A stretch of DNA of 64,000 nucleotides from contig QPMI01000564.1 of assembly GCA_004431415.1 (NCBI GenBank), forward strand, positions 186,001 to 250,000, given 5' to 3'. Source of the stretch: Cyanophora paradoxa. Its lineage: Eukaryota; Glaucocystophyceae; Cyanophorales; Cyanophoraceae. Position 1 is the stretch's first letter, and each line of letters starts with the position of its first letter. Below are positions 52,009 through 59,929 of the stretch, one piece after another. Both the position numbers and the translations under genes were made by a program. The notes beneath the pieces are model-generated. The model did no database searches and was not told the origin of the DNA. It saw nothing but the letters and a program-made list of their open reading frames with translations.

Positions 52009-53972
52009 CTACGTGATTAAAGGGCGCGCCCCCCGTCGTGCTAGGTCCTCGTCGTACGCCTTCTTGCGGAGTGCGTCTGTGATCGCAGACCAGTCGCGTC
52101 TTCCGTCGAGATAACCCATGACAAGTCCGCTGTCCAACTTGAAGTAACGCTCCGGCTCCAAGTTCATGAGTTGCTGGGCCCGCTCCTCGACGCGCCGCAC
52201 TCGTTCCGTAAAGGGGCCCTTCGCCGCAGATCCCAGCGGGTCCTCCTCTCGCTCAGCTTCGTAGAATTTTACAATGTCTCCGCCCAGATCCGAAATATCA
52301 CGGTGCTGTTCTGCAATCTGCGCCTGTTGGCGGTTGACACCGGTGGCCCGGGCCTGGGCTATGGCCGCCAGCTGATTATAATCGATTTTACCGGCAAGGA
52401 ATTGTTGCACAGCCTCGTCCCCTGCCGCGCGCGTAATTTCGGACGAGACCGTTTCCAGGAATCCCGCCCGCAGCTCGCTTTCCGCTGCCTCTGCCTGCTC
52501 GCGGACCGCGCGCTCAGCTGGGGTTTCCACTTCCATTCGTTCGGGTCGTGTACCGCTGCGGATTTGCTTCAGCAGCCCCGCACGGTGAGATTCTGCCGCT
52601 TCTTTCACCTTCTTGACGGCATTGTCAGTCGCGTCATTTCCATCCATCGTCGTATACCCGGGTCGCCGCCCCGCATCCTTGTACGCGGCCCTGCGCTTGT
52701 CCGTGGCTTCCTTCTCGCGCGGGGACGAGGGGGCAATTTCTATCCCCGCGTTTGCGAGTTGGGCCTGGACGGCGACGGGCACCTGCTCGAGCACGGCCCT
52801 TGCCGCTGCAACGGCCACCGCCTCGGCTGCTACCACCTCTGGCGGGCGCGAGGGCCCCGCCTGCGGCTCGGGCGGGGGTGGCGGCGGGGGCAGGGGCTGC
52901 TGCTCCGGCGGGGGTGCGGACGGCCTGGCCACGGTCTCCGGGGGCTGAGAAGGGCCGGGCTGCGGCGCCAGCGGGGGCGTCTTCGGCTCGGGAGGCGGGG
53001 GCGGAGGCGGAGGTGGCCCCGGCGGCGGCGGCGGCGGCGCCCCCCCTTCGCCGTCTGACCCGTCCATGTCGTCCTCGGGTTCCTTGGACGGCAGGGCCTT
53101 CTGAATGAGGGCCTTGCGCGCGCCCCTGCCCGCCTTGATTTCTCTGCGCATGGCCTCCTCTGGGAAATTGGCCTCGATGGCCTCGTTGTCCTGGTTCGTG
53201 ATGCGCGCATTCTGCTCGCGGCGGGCCTTGATGTACTTCTCCTTGTCGATTCGCTTCTTCGCCCGCCTTTTCTCCCTGGGTACGTCGCGCTGGCGGCTCT
53301 CGTCCGGCCCCGGCCCCTCGCTGTCCGAGCTCGAGGGCGGCTCGGCCTGGGCAAAGGGCTGGCGCGTGTTGCGGTTCGTCCAGTCGGGGTCGTACTTCCC
53401 TCCGATCAGCTCCTCGGGCTTCTTGTTCTCTCGTGCGTAAATGCTCGTGGGTTTGAATTCCTCTCCGTTGATGATGTACTTGTAGTAGTAATACGCGTCC
53501 TCGAGGTTCATCGGGCCCAGAGTCTCGAGGCGCTTCTTGCGCTTCAGGAATTCGGTAATCTGATCCTCCTTCGACTTGCAGAACTCGCGCACTCCCGGCA
53601 GCACCGTCAGATTCTTGCCGTCCACGTCGCAGGCGCCCGCCCCTTGGCCTTCAGGTTCGCGGTGAAGGCCGACTGGCCCATCAGCCATGCGCGGAAGCCC
53701 TCCTCGTACTCTTCGTCGAGGCTCGACTCCATCTGCTGGAATTTGTTGATGTAGTACGCGTTGGCGATGGCCTGGGCCTCCACCTCGGCGAGCTTGTCCG
53801 ATTGATCGCGCTCCTCGAACCGAATTTCCGGCGTGGCCCTCGCCAGCGTCGTCTTCATCATCTGCTGAAAGTGCGCGTACTTGTCGCTCTCGAAGGGCGT
53901 GATGTGCGAGTCCCCGCCCCCCGGGATCGCGAGCACGTTGCGCGGCGCGAAACGCGAGGCGAGCCCCCTCAT
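52009..53972 (-). pseudogene. Large Pro-rich coiled-coil protein, one frame break
   Basis: Two frames joined by one break near 53635. The first (start 53972) reads MRGLASRFAPRNVLAIPGGG, and later FRAWLMGQSAFTANLKAKG. The second continues GACDVDGKNLTVLPGVREFC with charged helices (KRRAKKRIDKEKYIKARREQ), a long polyproline region (PPPPPPGPPPPPPPPPEP), an Ala-rich helix and a C-terminal helical part ending RRGARPLIT. About 650 residues together. No catalytic motif is seen. Polyproline rods of this sort occur in virion scaffolds and in actin-binding proteins. AAATTTCAAAGCCC is the upstream promoter-like word. It is immediately upstream of the capsid gene, so a structural or assembly role is plausible. 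Confidence 0.6.
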
Positions 53973-54247
53973 TTGCTCTTCTTAGGGGTGGGCTTTGAAA
54001 TTTTATCGGTCTTGGCCTTGTCTTCCTTCCCGTCCTTCTTGTCGCCGCCCTTCTTCCCCTGCTTCGTCGGGCGCATCGCCACGAATATTTCGCCGGGCGA
54101 GACGTCCTCGTACAGCGGCTTCGGCCCCTTTGGAAATTCGGGCGGGCCCTTCAGCTTCTCCTTCGCCTCCTTCACCTCCGCCTTGGACGGCTTCTCCTGC
54201 CCGTTCGTGGGCGCCTTTTTCGCGGGCTTCTTCTGTGTCTCTGGCAT
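53969..54247 (-). CDS. Lys-rich small protein
   Basis: 92 residues, nearly a quarter Lys (KKPAKKAPTNGQEKPSKAEV, DKKDGKEDKAKTDKISKPTP). Only the middle (PLYEDVSPGEIFVAMRP) looks folded. It resembles histone-tail-like or adenovirus-core-like basic proteins that neutralise packaged DNA; that is inference. It overlaps the next start by 4 bases (ATGA-type junction). ATTTTTCTGG lies about 14 bases upstream. Confidence 0.55.
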   Translation of the reverse strand: MPETQKKPAKKAPTNGQEKPSKAEVKEAKEKLKGPPEFPKGPKPLYEDVSPGEIFVAMRPTKQGKKGGDKKDGKEDKAKTDKISKPTPKKSK

Positions 54248-54249
54248 GT

Positions 54250-54588
54250 TTAACCGTCACCAGAAAAATATGGGTTCGCACCCCCGTACGTCTCGGGGAA
54301 CTGCCTCTCCCACCTGCGCACGGCCGCGTCCCTCTGGTCGCCGAAGCTACGGTAGGCCGCGGCCCTCTGACCCATCACGATTTGCCAGAGCCGTGCACGG
54401 ACCTCGTCCTGCAGCCTGTACACCCAATCGCGAATGTTCTCGACGATATCCGTCGGCAGCGTGGCCAACCCCGCCTTCAGCTCGGGCACATCCGTGGGAT
54501 CCTCGTCGAGCGTAAGCTTCTGCATGCGTGCGCGCAGCATCTCAATTTGCGTATCGATTGGGGCCCAGTAAGGGATAGATCGAGACAT
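54250..54588 (-). CDS. Small helical protein, unknown
   Basis: 112 residues from MSRSIPYWAPIDTQIEMLRA. This start is preferred because the upstream in-frame Met lies inside the AATTTCTCAG promoter region. Helical throughout (VELKAG-like PELKAGLATLPTDIVENIRD, RLQDEVRARLWQIVMGQRAA), with an aromatic end FPETYGGANPYF. No membrane segment and no family recognised. Confidence 0.55.
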   Translation of the reverse strand: MSRSIPYWAPIDTQIEMLRARMQKLTLDEDPTDVPELKAGLATLPTDIVENIRDWVYRLQDEVRARLWQIVMGQRAAAYRSFGDQRDAAVRRWERQFPETYGGANPYFSGDG

Positions 54589-54599
54589 CGGGTACGGGG

Positions 54600-54863
54600 T
54601 CACTGAGAAATTACACTGGGTCGGAAGAGGAGGTACCCCACCAGGATCCCCGCTATAATCCAGAGGGGCGACCAGTCGCGCTCCGCCGGTGCGCCCCCGG
54701 GCGTCACCATCAGCTGCCCGGCCCCAGGCCTGCGGAGGCCGTACGTGCGGTGGTCCGCCCAGTGCGGGCGCGGGAACTGCTCCTGCGGCATGCGCTCGGG
54801 GTAAACGCCGTCGAATCGGTTCTGCATTTGGTACATGTCCCTATCGAACAGCAGGGAGGCCAT
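54600..54863 (-). CDS. C-terminally anchored minor virion protein candidate
   Basis: 87 residues. The N-terminal two thirds is polar and aromatic (MASLLFDRDMYQMQNRFDGV, PHWADHRTYGLRRP), and the end is a membrane helix (PLWIIAGILVGYLLF). TATTTCTAAGTCCC lies 15-25 bases upstream. Similar short soluble-plus-anchor proteins are common virion membrane components; no family is confirmed. Confidence 0.6.
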   Translation of the reverse strand: MASLLFDRDMYQMQNRFDGVYPERMPQEQFPRPHWADHRTYGLRRPGAGQLMVTPGGAPAERDWSPLWIIAGILVGYLLFRPSVISQ

Positions 54864-55090
54864 TTCTTAATTTGGGGAGGGACTTAGAAATACTGCCCGT
54901 GAGCTCCCTGTCGCGGATCCTGCGAAAATCGGCGAAGAGGCCGCGCGCGCAGCGCCTGCAGACGAGGCGGGCCCGCCCGCCCACGCGCGCCACCGAAATC
55001 TCGTGGCCGAACTGCAGGTGGCCGGGGAAGCAGGTGGGGGGGTAGTCGCAGACGAAGCAGTGGCAGGGGCAGTTGCGCCGCCGAATTACA
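54841..55090 (-). CDS. Zinc-binding ORF without clear start, possibly C-terminus of the upstream gene
   Basis: The frame reads CPCHCFVCDYPPTCFPGHLQ, then GHEISVARVGGRARLVCRRC and ends in a basic stretch. CxCxxC with a later CxxC is a good zinc-ribbon layout. No ATG opens it. It runs on in a different frame from the stop of the DUF5679-like gene at 55086, so one base change would fuse the two. It overlaps the following gene start by about 20 bases. Confidence 0.45.
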
Positions 55091-55478
55091 TCTGAACTGC
55101 AATCGCGGGCTCGCTCGCCGCCTTCTTCGGCGCGCGCTGGCGCTTCGGGACTTGGCTCTCGGTGGGCGCCGAGTCGTCCGCCGGGGCCGCCGTCTTCGTG
55201 ACGCGGGGCGCCGCGGGGGGCTTCGGGACCGTAGGGGCTGCCGGTGCCTGGCTCGAGCCGGCGGCCGGGCCAGTGGCGTGGGCCACCTGGGGCGCTGCGG
55301 CGGGGGCTGGTCTCCCGGGCCCCTCCTCGAGGACCCGGCGCATGAAGCGCGAGACGCGGCCGCTGCATTGCGTGCAGGAGCCGACGGCCACCTGGCGGTT
55401 GTTCTTGCTGGTACGCACCTCGACGTTGGCGAGCTTGGTGTTGGAGCGGCACTTGAAGCAGTAGTGGGCGTGCTCCAT
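55086..55478 (-). CDS. DUF5679-like zinc-ribbon protein
   Basis: 130 residues. The N-terminus MEHAHYCFKCRSNTKLANVE, with KNNRQVAVGSCTQCSGRVSR, is the C-x2-C ... C-x2-C ribbon of DUF5679 (found in large algal and amoebal viruses), including the conserved pattern of basic residues and Gly before the second Cys pair. The rest is Pro/Ala-rich and basic, likely disordered. TTTTTTCTGAAGG lies about 25 bases upstream, inside the preceding small gene. A transcription-related role is commonly assumed for such ribbons but is not shown here. Confidence 0.6.
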   Translation of the reverse strand: MEHAHYCFKCRSNTKLANVEVRTSKNNRQVAVGSCTQCSGRVSRFMRRVLEEGPGRPAPAAAPQVAHATGPAAGSSQAPAAPTVPKPPAAPRVTKTAAPADDSAPTESQVPKRQRAPKKAASEPAIAVQM

Positions 55479-55479
55479 G

Positions 55480-55647
55480 CTAGCTACGGGGATGTAAGCA
55501 GCCTTCAGAAAAAAGTGCGTAGTAGCGGACGGCGCACCGGGCGCAGCAGACGTAGACGTCCGCCTTGAGCACCCAGCCGCGCTTGGTCTGCGGCAGGCGG
55601 CAGATTTCGCAGCAGAGGGGCCTCGGCTTACGGCATGAGGATCCCAT
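55480..55647 (-). CDS. Very small zinc-ribbon protein
   Basis: 55 codons, too short for most gene finders. It reads MGSSCRKPRPLCCEICRLPQ, then VLKADVYVCCARCAVRYYAL. The CCxxC and CCxxC pairs are about 20 residues apart, a compact zinc ribbon. GATTTCTGGAGG lies just upstream of the ATG, and the stop is one base before the ATG of the DUF5679-like gene, so the two are probably expressed from adjacent promoters. It is the third Cys-pair protein in this stretch. Confidence 0.6.
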   Translation of the reverse strand: MGSSCRKPRPLCCEICRLPQTKRGWVLKADVYVCCARCAVRYYALFSEGCLHPRS

Positions 55648-55676
55648 CTGCGGGCCCTCCAGAAATCACAATGGGA

Positions 55677-56153
55677 TCACAACGGATTGAGCGCGGCGTA
55701 GAGCGCGATTAAGTAGGCGTCGCAGAGGTCGTCGAGCTTCCCGTTGCGATCCGCGATGTCGGCGAGCTCGGCGGGTACGAGGTCGCGGCACTTGTCCACG
55801 GCGCCGCGCTTGCGCTCCTTGTAGCTCGGGTTCGAGATCTTGAAGAAGTGCTTGATGGCGCGCGGGCTCACGATCCGCGCACGCCCGTACAGGAGGGCGT
55901 GGAGCGTGCACTCGATGCAGCGATTGATTCCCGTCCTCTGGCCCTCGATCGCGATCTGGTCGGGAAGGCCGAAGGCGCTATGGCCGCGAGTAACCTCCAC
56001 CAGGCGCGCAACAAGGCGGCCACAGCAGCGCGCAGACGGGAAGAGGGCGATCTTTTGCCAGTCGAGAATCTGGGATTCCTTTGTCTGCGGATCGAATTCG
56101 ATGAGGCACCATGCGAAATTAATGACCCCCACATCCACGCCGAGAATCTTCAT
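55677..56153 (-). CDS. Holliday junction resolvase, poxvirus A22/RuvC-like
   Basis: 158 residues. The RNase H-fold resolvase motifs are all present: MKILGVDVGVINFAWCLIEF (first catalytic Asp), IAIEGQRTGINRC (Glu) and NGKLDDLCDAYLIALYAALN (the closing D-D pair). The size fits the A22 family, which cuts branched DNA and concatemers into genome units. The start at 56153 gives the GVDVG motif its usual place at the N-terminus. GATTTTCTTGTGACC lies just upstream. It is divergent from the packaging ATPase across only 37 bases, so genome resolution and packaging share a promoter region. Confidence 0.88.
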   Translation of the reverse strand: MKILGVDVGVINFAWCLIEFDPQTKESQILDWQKIALFPSARCCGRLVARLVEVTRGHSAFGLPDQIAIEGQRTGINRCIECTLHALLYGRARIVSPRAIKHFFKISNPSYKERKRGAVDKCRDLVPAELADIADRNGKLDDLCDAYLIALYAALNPL

Positions 56154-56190
56154 TCCGAGGTCACAAGAAAATCTGAATGAAGGGGGTAAA

Positions 56191-57261
56191 ATGGCCAAGG
56201 ACCCCAAGAAGCCGAAGAAGCCGAAGGCGGCCAAGCCCCAGGCCGCCCAGCCCGCAGGCGCAGCGCCCGCGGCCCCCGCCCCCGCCGGCCAGGCCTCGGG
56301 CTCGGGCTCGGGCACCGCCCCCGCCGCCGGCACCAGCTGCGCCATGGGCATGACAGAGGACGGCATGCAGCTCACGCCCGAGCAGGTCAACGCCTTCCTC
56401 GACAACTCGAAGACGGGCGGCATCGAGCGCATGGCCTGCCTGCCCGAACTTAAGTGGTTCGACGTGAACACCGTCAAGCCCGACGCCACCGTCGTCTGCG
56501 TGGGCAAGCGGCGCACGGGCAAGTCCTTTTTCCTTCGCGATCTCATGTTCAACCTCTCCGGCACCTTCCCGGGGGGTATCGTAATCAGCCAGACCGATCG
56601 CCTGAACGGGTACTGGAAGCAGTACATCCCGCAGCGCTTCATCTGGCCCAAGTACAACCCGGGGGTGCTCTTCCATTTATTCAGGAGGCAGCAGGCGATC
56701 ATGCAGCACAATAAGTCGGAAGACGTGCTGGCCGGAAAGGAAGATCCCGTCGATCCGCGATTTTTCGTGCTGCTCGACGACGTGATTTCCGACTCGCGTC
56801 TGCGGTACGACGAGGCCCTCAACGAGCTGTTCGTGGCGGGGCGCCACTACAAAATCATGACCCTTATCACGACGCAGTATGCCAAGGGCATCAATCCCGT
56901 CCTGCGCTCCAATACTGATCTGGCTGTCATTTTCAAGTGCTCGCAGGCGATGCAGCGCGAGGCCCTCGCAAAGGAGTGGGGCGACATCATATCCCAGCGC
57001 GCCTTCTACTACCTGCTCGATAAATACACGCAGGATAACCACTGCCTTATCATCGATTCTTCCAACAACTCTACGAACCCTCTGGACGTCCTTTACGTCT
57101 ACAAGGCCGAGGAGCCGCCCCCGTTCCGAATCGGATCCAAGGAGTACTGGGAGGGCGAAACCGTCAACGGAGAAAATCTCGTGGGCCCGGACGACGGCAC
57201 GGTGGACAAGACGCTCCTTGGCATGATAGATAACTTCAGGAAGCACCGCGGCCTCGCCTGA
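56191..57261 (+). CDS. Genome-packaging ATPase, A32/FtsK-HerA type
   Basis: 356 residues from ATG 56191. A Lys/Pro/Ala-rich head (AKDPKKPKKPKAAKPQAAQP) precedes the ATPase. Walker A VCVGKRRTGKSFFLRDL lies near residue 103 and Walker B PRFFVLLDDVISDSRL near residue 190. The A32-type segment is GRHYKIMTLITTQYAKGINP, followed by LRSNTDLAVIFKC. These are the hallmarks of the ATPases that pump DNA into capsids of nucleocytoviruses, polintons and mriyaviruses. The C-terminus (LLGMIDNFRKHRGLA) is regular and the gene is intact. It is divergent from the resolvase gene. Confidence 0.92.
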   Translation: MAKDPKKPKKPKAAKPQAAQPAGAAPAAPAPAGQASGSGSGTAPAAGTSCAMGMTEDGMQLTPEQVNAFLDNSKTGGIERMACLPELKWFDVNTVKPDATVVCVGKRRTGKSFFLRDLMFNLSGTFPGGIVISQTDRLNGYWKQYIPQRFIWPKYNPGVLFHLFRRQQAIMQHNKSEDVLAGKEDPVDPRFFVLLDDVISDSRLRYDEALNELFVAGRHYKIMTLITTQYAKGINPVLRSNTDLAVIFKCSQAMQREALAKEWGDIISQRAFYYLLDKYTQDNHCLIIDSSNNSTNPLDVLYVYKAEEPPPFRIGSKEYWEGETVNGENLVGPDDGTVDKTLLGMIDNFRKHRGLA

Positions 57262-57287
57262 TTTTTTCTGAGGCTTCGTGCGTAAAG

Positions 57288-57632
57288 ATGTCGCCCAGCG
57301 CCCACATCGCCTCCGTCTTCCGCGTCGAGTCCGTCGTCTACGACTGCCTCCTGGAGGCCAGCCTCGACCCCTCCTCGCCCTTCAACGACGGCGAGGTCAG
57401 CAGCGCCCTGGAGAGGATCTGCGACGCGCTGGGAATTAACTGGGAGCGCCTGACGTCGGAGGCGGCGGACGAGGCCGCGGCCGAGTCGCTGGGCAGCGAG
57501 GATTCCAGCTCGGAAGAGATGACAGACGAAGAGGGAGACAGGGTTATTTACGTGCGCGACCCGGACGACTTTGCAACCTCGGAATCGAGCTCGGAAGAGG
57601 AAGAGACTGAGGACGAGGACTCCGACGCCTAG
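57288..57632 (+). CDS. Small acidic protein
   Basis: 114 residues. The folded-looking start (SPSAHIASVFRVESVVYDCL, LERICDALGINWERLTSEAA) leads to a strongly acidic Glu/Asp/Ser tail (SSEEMTDEEGD, ESSSEEEETEDEDSDA). ATTTTTTCTGAGG lies 15 bases before the ATG. Acidic tails of this kind bind histones or activate transcription; no specific function is claimed. Confidence 0.6.
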   Translation: MSPSAHIASVFRVESVVYDCLLEASLDPSSPFNDGEVSSALERICDALGINWERLTSEAADEAAAESLGSEDSSSEEMTDEEGDRVIYVRDPDDFATSESSSEEEETEDEDSDA

Positions 57633-57667
57633 GCGCGCCCCTTAAAAATTTCCGAGGCCCCAGGAAA

Positions 57668-58012
57668 ATGTCAAAGGTGCTCCTAGGGCTCTCCCAGGCT
57701 ATCGTGCAGTACGCCCTCGGCCTGGCCTCCGGCTCCCTCATCGACGCCGCCTTCTCCTCGCACGAAGGCGAAAATAGGGCGGGCCACGCGGCCGAGCTCG
57801 CCGCGCAAGTCGCCGTCAACGGCCTCTCCCTCGGCCTGCTCTCGAAATACGTGCTCACCCTCAAGTTTTTCGACGACGACCCCACGGGCGGAATTATGTT
57901 CATCCTCGGATTTACACACGGGCAGACGAACATGCTAATCAAGGCTACCAGCGCCAGCTTCGGAATCAAGCAGGCGCTCGAGCGGAAGGCCGCCGCGATC
58001 ACTAAAGAGTAG
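57668..58012 (+). CDS. Small hydrophobic protein, unknown
   Basis: 114 residues with no strong charge. Moderately hydrophobic helices (IVQYALGLASGSLIDAAFSS, AQVAVNGLSLGLLSKYVLTL, IMFILGFTHGQTNMLIKATS) suggest a membrane-associated or helical-bundle protein. AAATTTCCGAGG lies just upstream. It ends next to the stop of the convergent VLTF3-like gene (58013). Confidence 0.55.
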   Translation: MSKVLLGLSQAIVQYALGLASGSLIDAAFSSHEGENRAGHAAELAAQVAVNGLSLGLLSKYVLTLKFFDDDPTGGIMFILGFTHGQTNMLIKATSASFGIKQALERKAAAITKE

Positions 58013-58843
58013 CTAAAGAGTAGGAAAGAAATGCCAGTCGTTGTACTCGCAGATCCTGTTCCAAATCGAATCTAACTCCGAGAGTTTCTGCCTGCTCTTG
58101 AGCAAGGGAAAGTAGGGGAGGTGCTGGGGCAAATCTAGCAGCACGAAAATCTGCCTGAAAACGTAGTTGTAGTTGAGCATATTCTTCCTACCCTGCGACT
58201 TGAAAATGCTGAAGGGGACCTCCACCAGGGCGAACATCTCCTGCACCCGGTCCATATCCTCCGCGCTCATCGGAGGCGGGCGCTCGCCCGTGATGCGCCA
58301 CTTGATCTGCGCCCAGCGCTCGATGTACTTCTGCTGCTTCAGAGCCCGGAGAACTTGGCGGATATTGTCTTTGCTCCACTCCTTCCCTGCCATGCGCCTC
58401 GCAATAGCTGCCAGCACGTCCTCGGGTACAGGAGAATCCTCCAGGCAGTGCTGCTTAAGTCGCTCAGATACGTGGTACTTCCGCAGGTAGTTGCTGTGGA
58501 TTTCGCTGACAGCCAGGGGTTGATGATCCGGATAATAAAGATCCAGGACCAGACCGCAACCTTGGCAAACCAGATCCCCATCCAGGTGAACACCAACGAG
58601 GGCGGTAGAGCCGCAATTTCCGCAGGGGACAGCGGCTTCGCCTTGGGGGCCTTGGGTGCGGCGGTTGCGCTTGCGGGGGCGCTCTCCGGCCCCGAGGTAG
58701 GAGTTGGTGATGGCGGCGGCGGCGGCGGGGTACGGTGCCGGAGTGTCGAAGTCTGGGTCCCCCTCGTCGTGAAGGATGGCGCCGTAGCGCTGGATCTGCT
58801 CGAAGTTTCGGAGCAGGAGATCGATTTCGCCAGAGTCCGCCAT
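58013..58843 (-). CDS. VLTF3-like late transcription factor
   Basis: 276 residues from MADSGEIDLLLRNFEQIQRY. The zinc ribbon VPCGNCGSTALVGVHLDGDL-VCQGCG is followed by DLYYPDHQPLAVSEIHSNYL and KYHVSERLKQHCLED. Then come KQQKYIERWAQIKWRITGER and VPFSIFKSQGRKNMLNYNYV, with the family ending (FPLLKSRQKLSELDSIWNRI). This order is that of poxvirus/NCLDV VLTF3, which directs late viral genes. It is the only transcription gene recognised in the provirus, so it presumably recruits host RNA polymerase II in the nucleus. The start lacks its own promoter word. The word lies farther upstream, before a 44-residue frame described separately. Confidence 0.85.
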   Translation of the reverse strand: MADSGEIDLLLRNFEQIQRYGAILHDEGDPDFDTPAPYPAAAAAITNSYLGAGERPRKRNRRTQGPQGEAAVPCGNCGSTALVGVHLDGDLVCQGCGLVLDLYYPDHQPLAVSEIHSNYLRKYHVSERLKQHCLEDSPVPEDVLAAIARRMAGKEWSKDNIRQVLRALKQQKYIERWAQIKWRITGERPPPMSAEDMDRVQEMFALVEVPFSIFKSQGRKNMLNYNYVFRQIFVLLDLPQHLPYFPLLKSRQKLSELDSIWNRICEYNDWHFFPTL

Positions 58844-58844
58844 T

Positions 58845-58974
58845 CCTCCGAGTCCTCGTACTGCAGCTGCGCTATTCCCTTGCAGAAGTAGCAAACTGGC
58901 TTCACGCAATCGAGTGGGTCCCAGCCGCAGGTGAGCCCGCAGATGTGACAGAAGGCGTTGCTCAGGTGATTCAT
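58845..58974 (-). CDS. Upstream Cys-pair frame overlapping VLTF3 start
   Basis: The frame from ATG 58974 reads MNHLSNAFCHICGLTCGWDP, then VCYFCKGIAQLQYEDSEEW before running into the VLTF3 frame. The paired C-x2-C motifs look genuine and extend right up to the VLTF3 start codon in a different frame. It may be a short separate gene, an N-terminal zinc finger of VLTF3 reached by a frame shift, or the result of one base error. Beyond 58845 this frame stays open but looks like a shadow. Confidence 0.45.
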
Positions 58975-59063
58975 GTGAGGCTCAGGTGAGGTGTGAACGT
59001 ACCCCGGGGCCCCACGTGGAAGCTCACCCTAGCCTCGGAAAATTTTCTAGGCCTTGGTCTGAC

Positions 59064-59906
59064 ATGCTCAACCTCATCGCGAGGGGCGTAGCAGCAAACA
59101 GGCAAGCCCGCGCCCCGAACCCGCACCTCCGCATGGACGCCTCCGGCCGCTCCCGGGTAGAGACTCACATCGTGGTGGGCAACATCAACGACAAGGTGCT
59201 GGCACCCGACAAGACGTGGTTCCAGAAGGTGCTGGACGCGGCGCCCGTGAGGAAACTGAACGGAGAGGATCGGCCCCAGCGCGAGTCGAATTTCATGATC
59301 ACCATCCAGACCAACTACAAGCCGCGGAGCAGGGGAGAAGGCTCCAAGGTGCAGGACGCCTTTCACAGGGGGCTGGAGGCCCTCTTCTACGACGACAGGC
59401 AGCTGGCGCGGTGCATAAAGATGGGGGTGTACCCCGACAAGGCGAACCCCAAGGGCTTCGATTTCAAGTCCGACCAGTACGATACGCACGTGGAGAGGGG
59501 CAACGCGAACATCGGCATCGAGTACGGGCCGCGATCGGGGCGGCTCCACGCGCACATCCTGCTCACGCTGGTGCACTACTCGCGCGTGCAATTCGACGGC
59601 AAGCGGGCGTCGGATTTCCTCATCGATTTCATGCGGACGGAGGGGCAGGGCGGCCTGCCGAATTTTTACAAGGACGACTGGTTCGGAGAGGAGTACCAGA
59701 AGACGGCGGTGCGCCCGATACGGAGAAAGGACGCCCTCGGCATGCAGTGGACGGGCAAGGAGACGGGCTACAGGAAGCGAGAAACCGCCAGGCAGATGCA
59801 CGTAGATGTAAAATTGCTACCGCAGAGCAACCTCAAGGATCTGCTGCAGCTGTACATTACGAAGACGGTAGAGGCCCTCGAGACGGGTGCCGTAAAGCTC
59901 GTGTAA
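59064..59906 (+). CDS. HUH-type replication initiator 1
   Basis: 280 residues from ATG 59064, 11 bases after AATTTTCTAGGCC. The rolling-circle motifs are in order: motif 1 NFMITIQTNYKP, motif 2 with paired His GRLHAHILLTLVHYS near residue 159, and motif 3 catalytic Tyr LLQLYITKTVEALE (Y-x-x-K) near residue 264. HUH enzymes nick one strand at the origin and stay joined to the 5' end through the Tyr. There is no helicase domain in the protein, so it must borrow one, possibly the SF3 protein at 37485-42808. The gene is intact and is followed after 23 bases by a second, larger HUH gene. Confidence 0.8.
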   Translation: MLNLIARGVAANRQARAPNPHLRMDASGRSRVETHIVVGNINDKVLAPDKTWFQKVLDAAPVRKLNGEDRPQRESNFMITIQTNYKPRSRGEGSKVQDAFHRGLEALFYDDRQLARCIKMGVYPDKANPKGFDFKSDQYDTHVERGNANIGIEYGPRSGRLHAHILLTLVHYSRVQFDGKRASDFLIDFMRTEGQGGLPNFYKDDWFGEEYQKTAVRPIRRKDALGMQWTGKETGYRKRETARQMHVDVKLLPQSNLKDLLQLYITKTVEALETGAVKLV

Positions 59907-59929
59907 TTTTTTTCTTGTAGCCAATAAAT

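Noticed and set aside
53030-53060. Formin-like polyproline protein of the host at 52009-53972
   Set aside because: Polyproline alone does not define a formin; no FH2 domain is seen, and promoter word and spacing tie the gene to the provirus.
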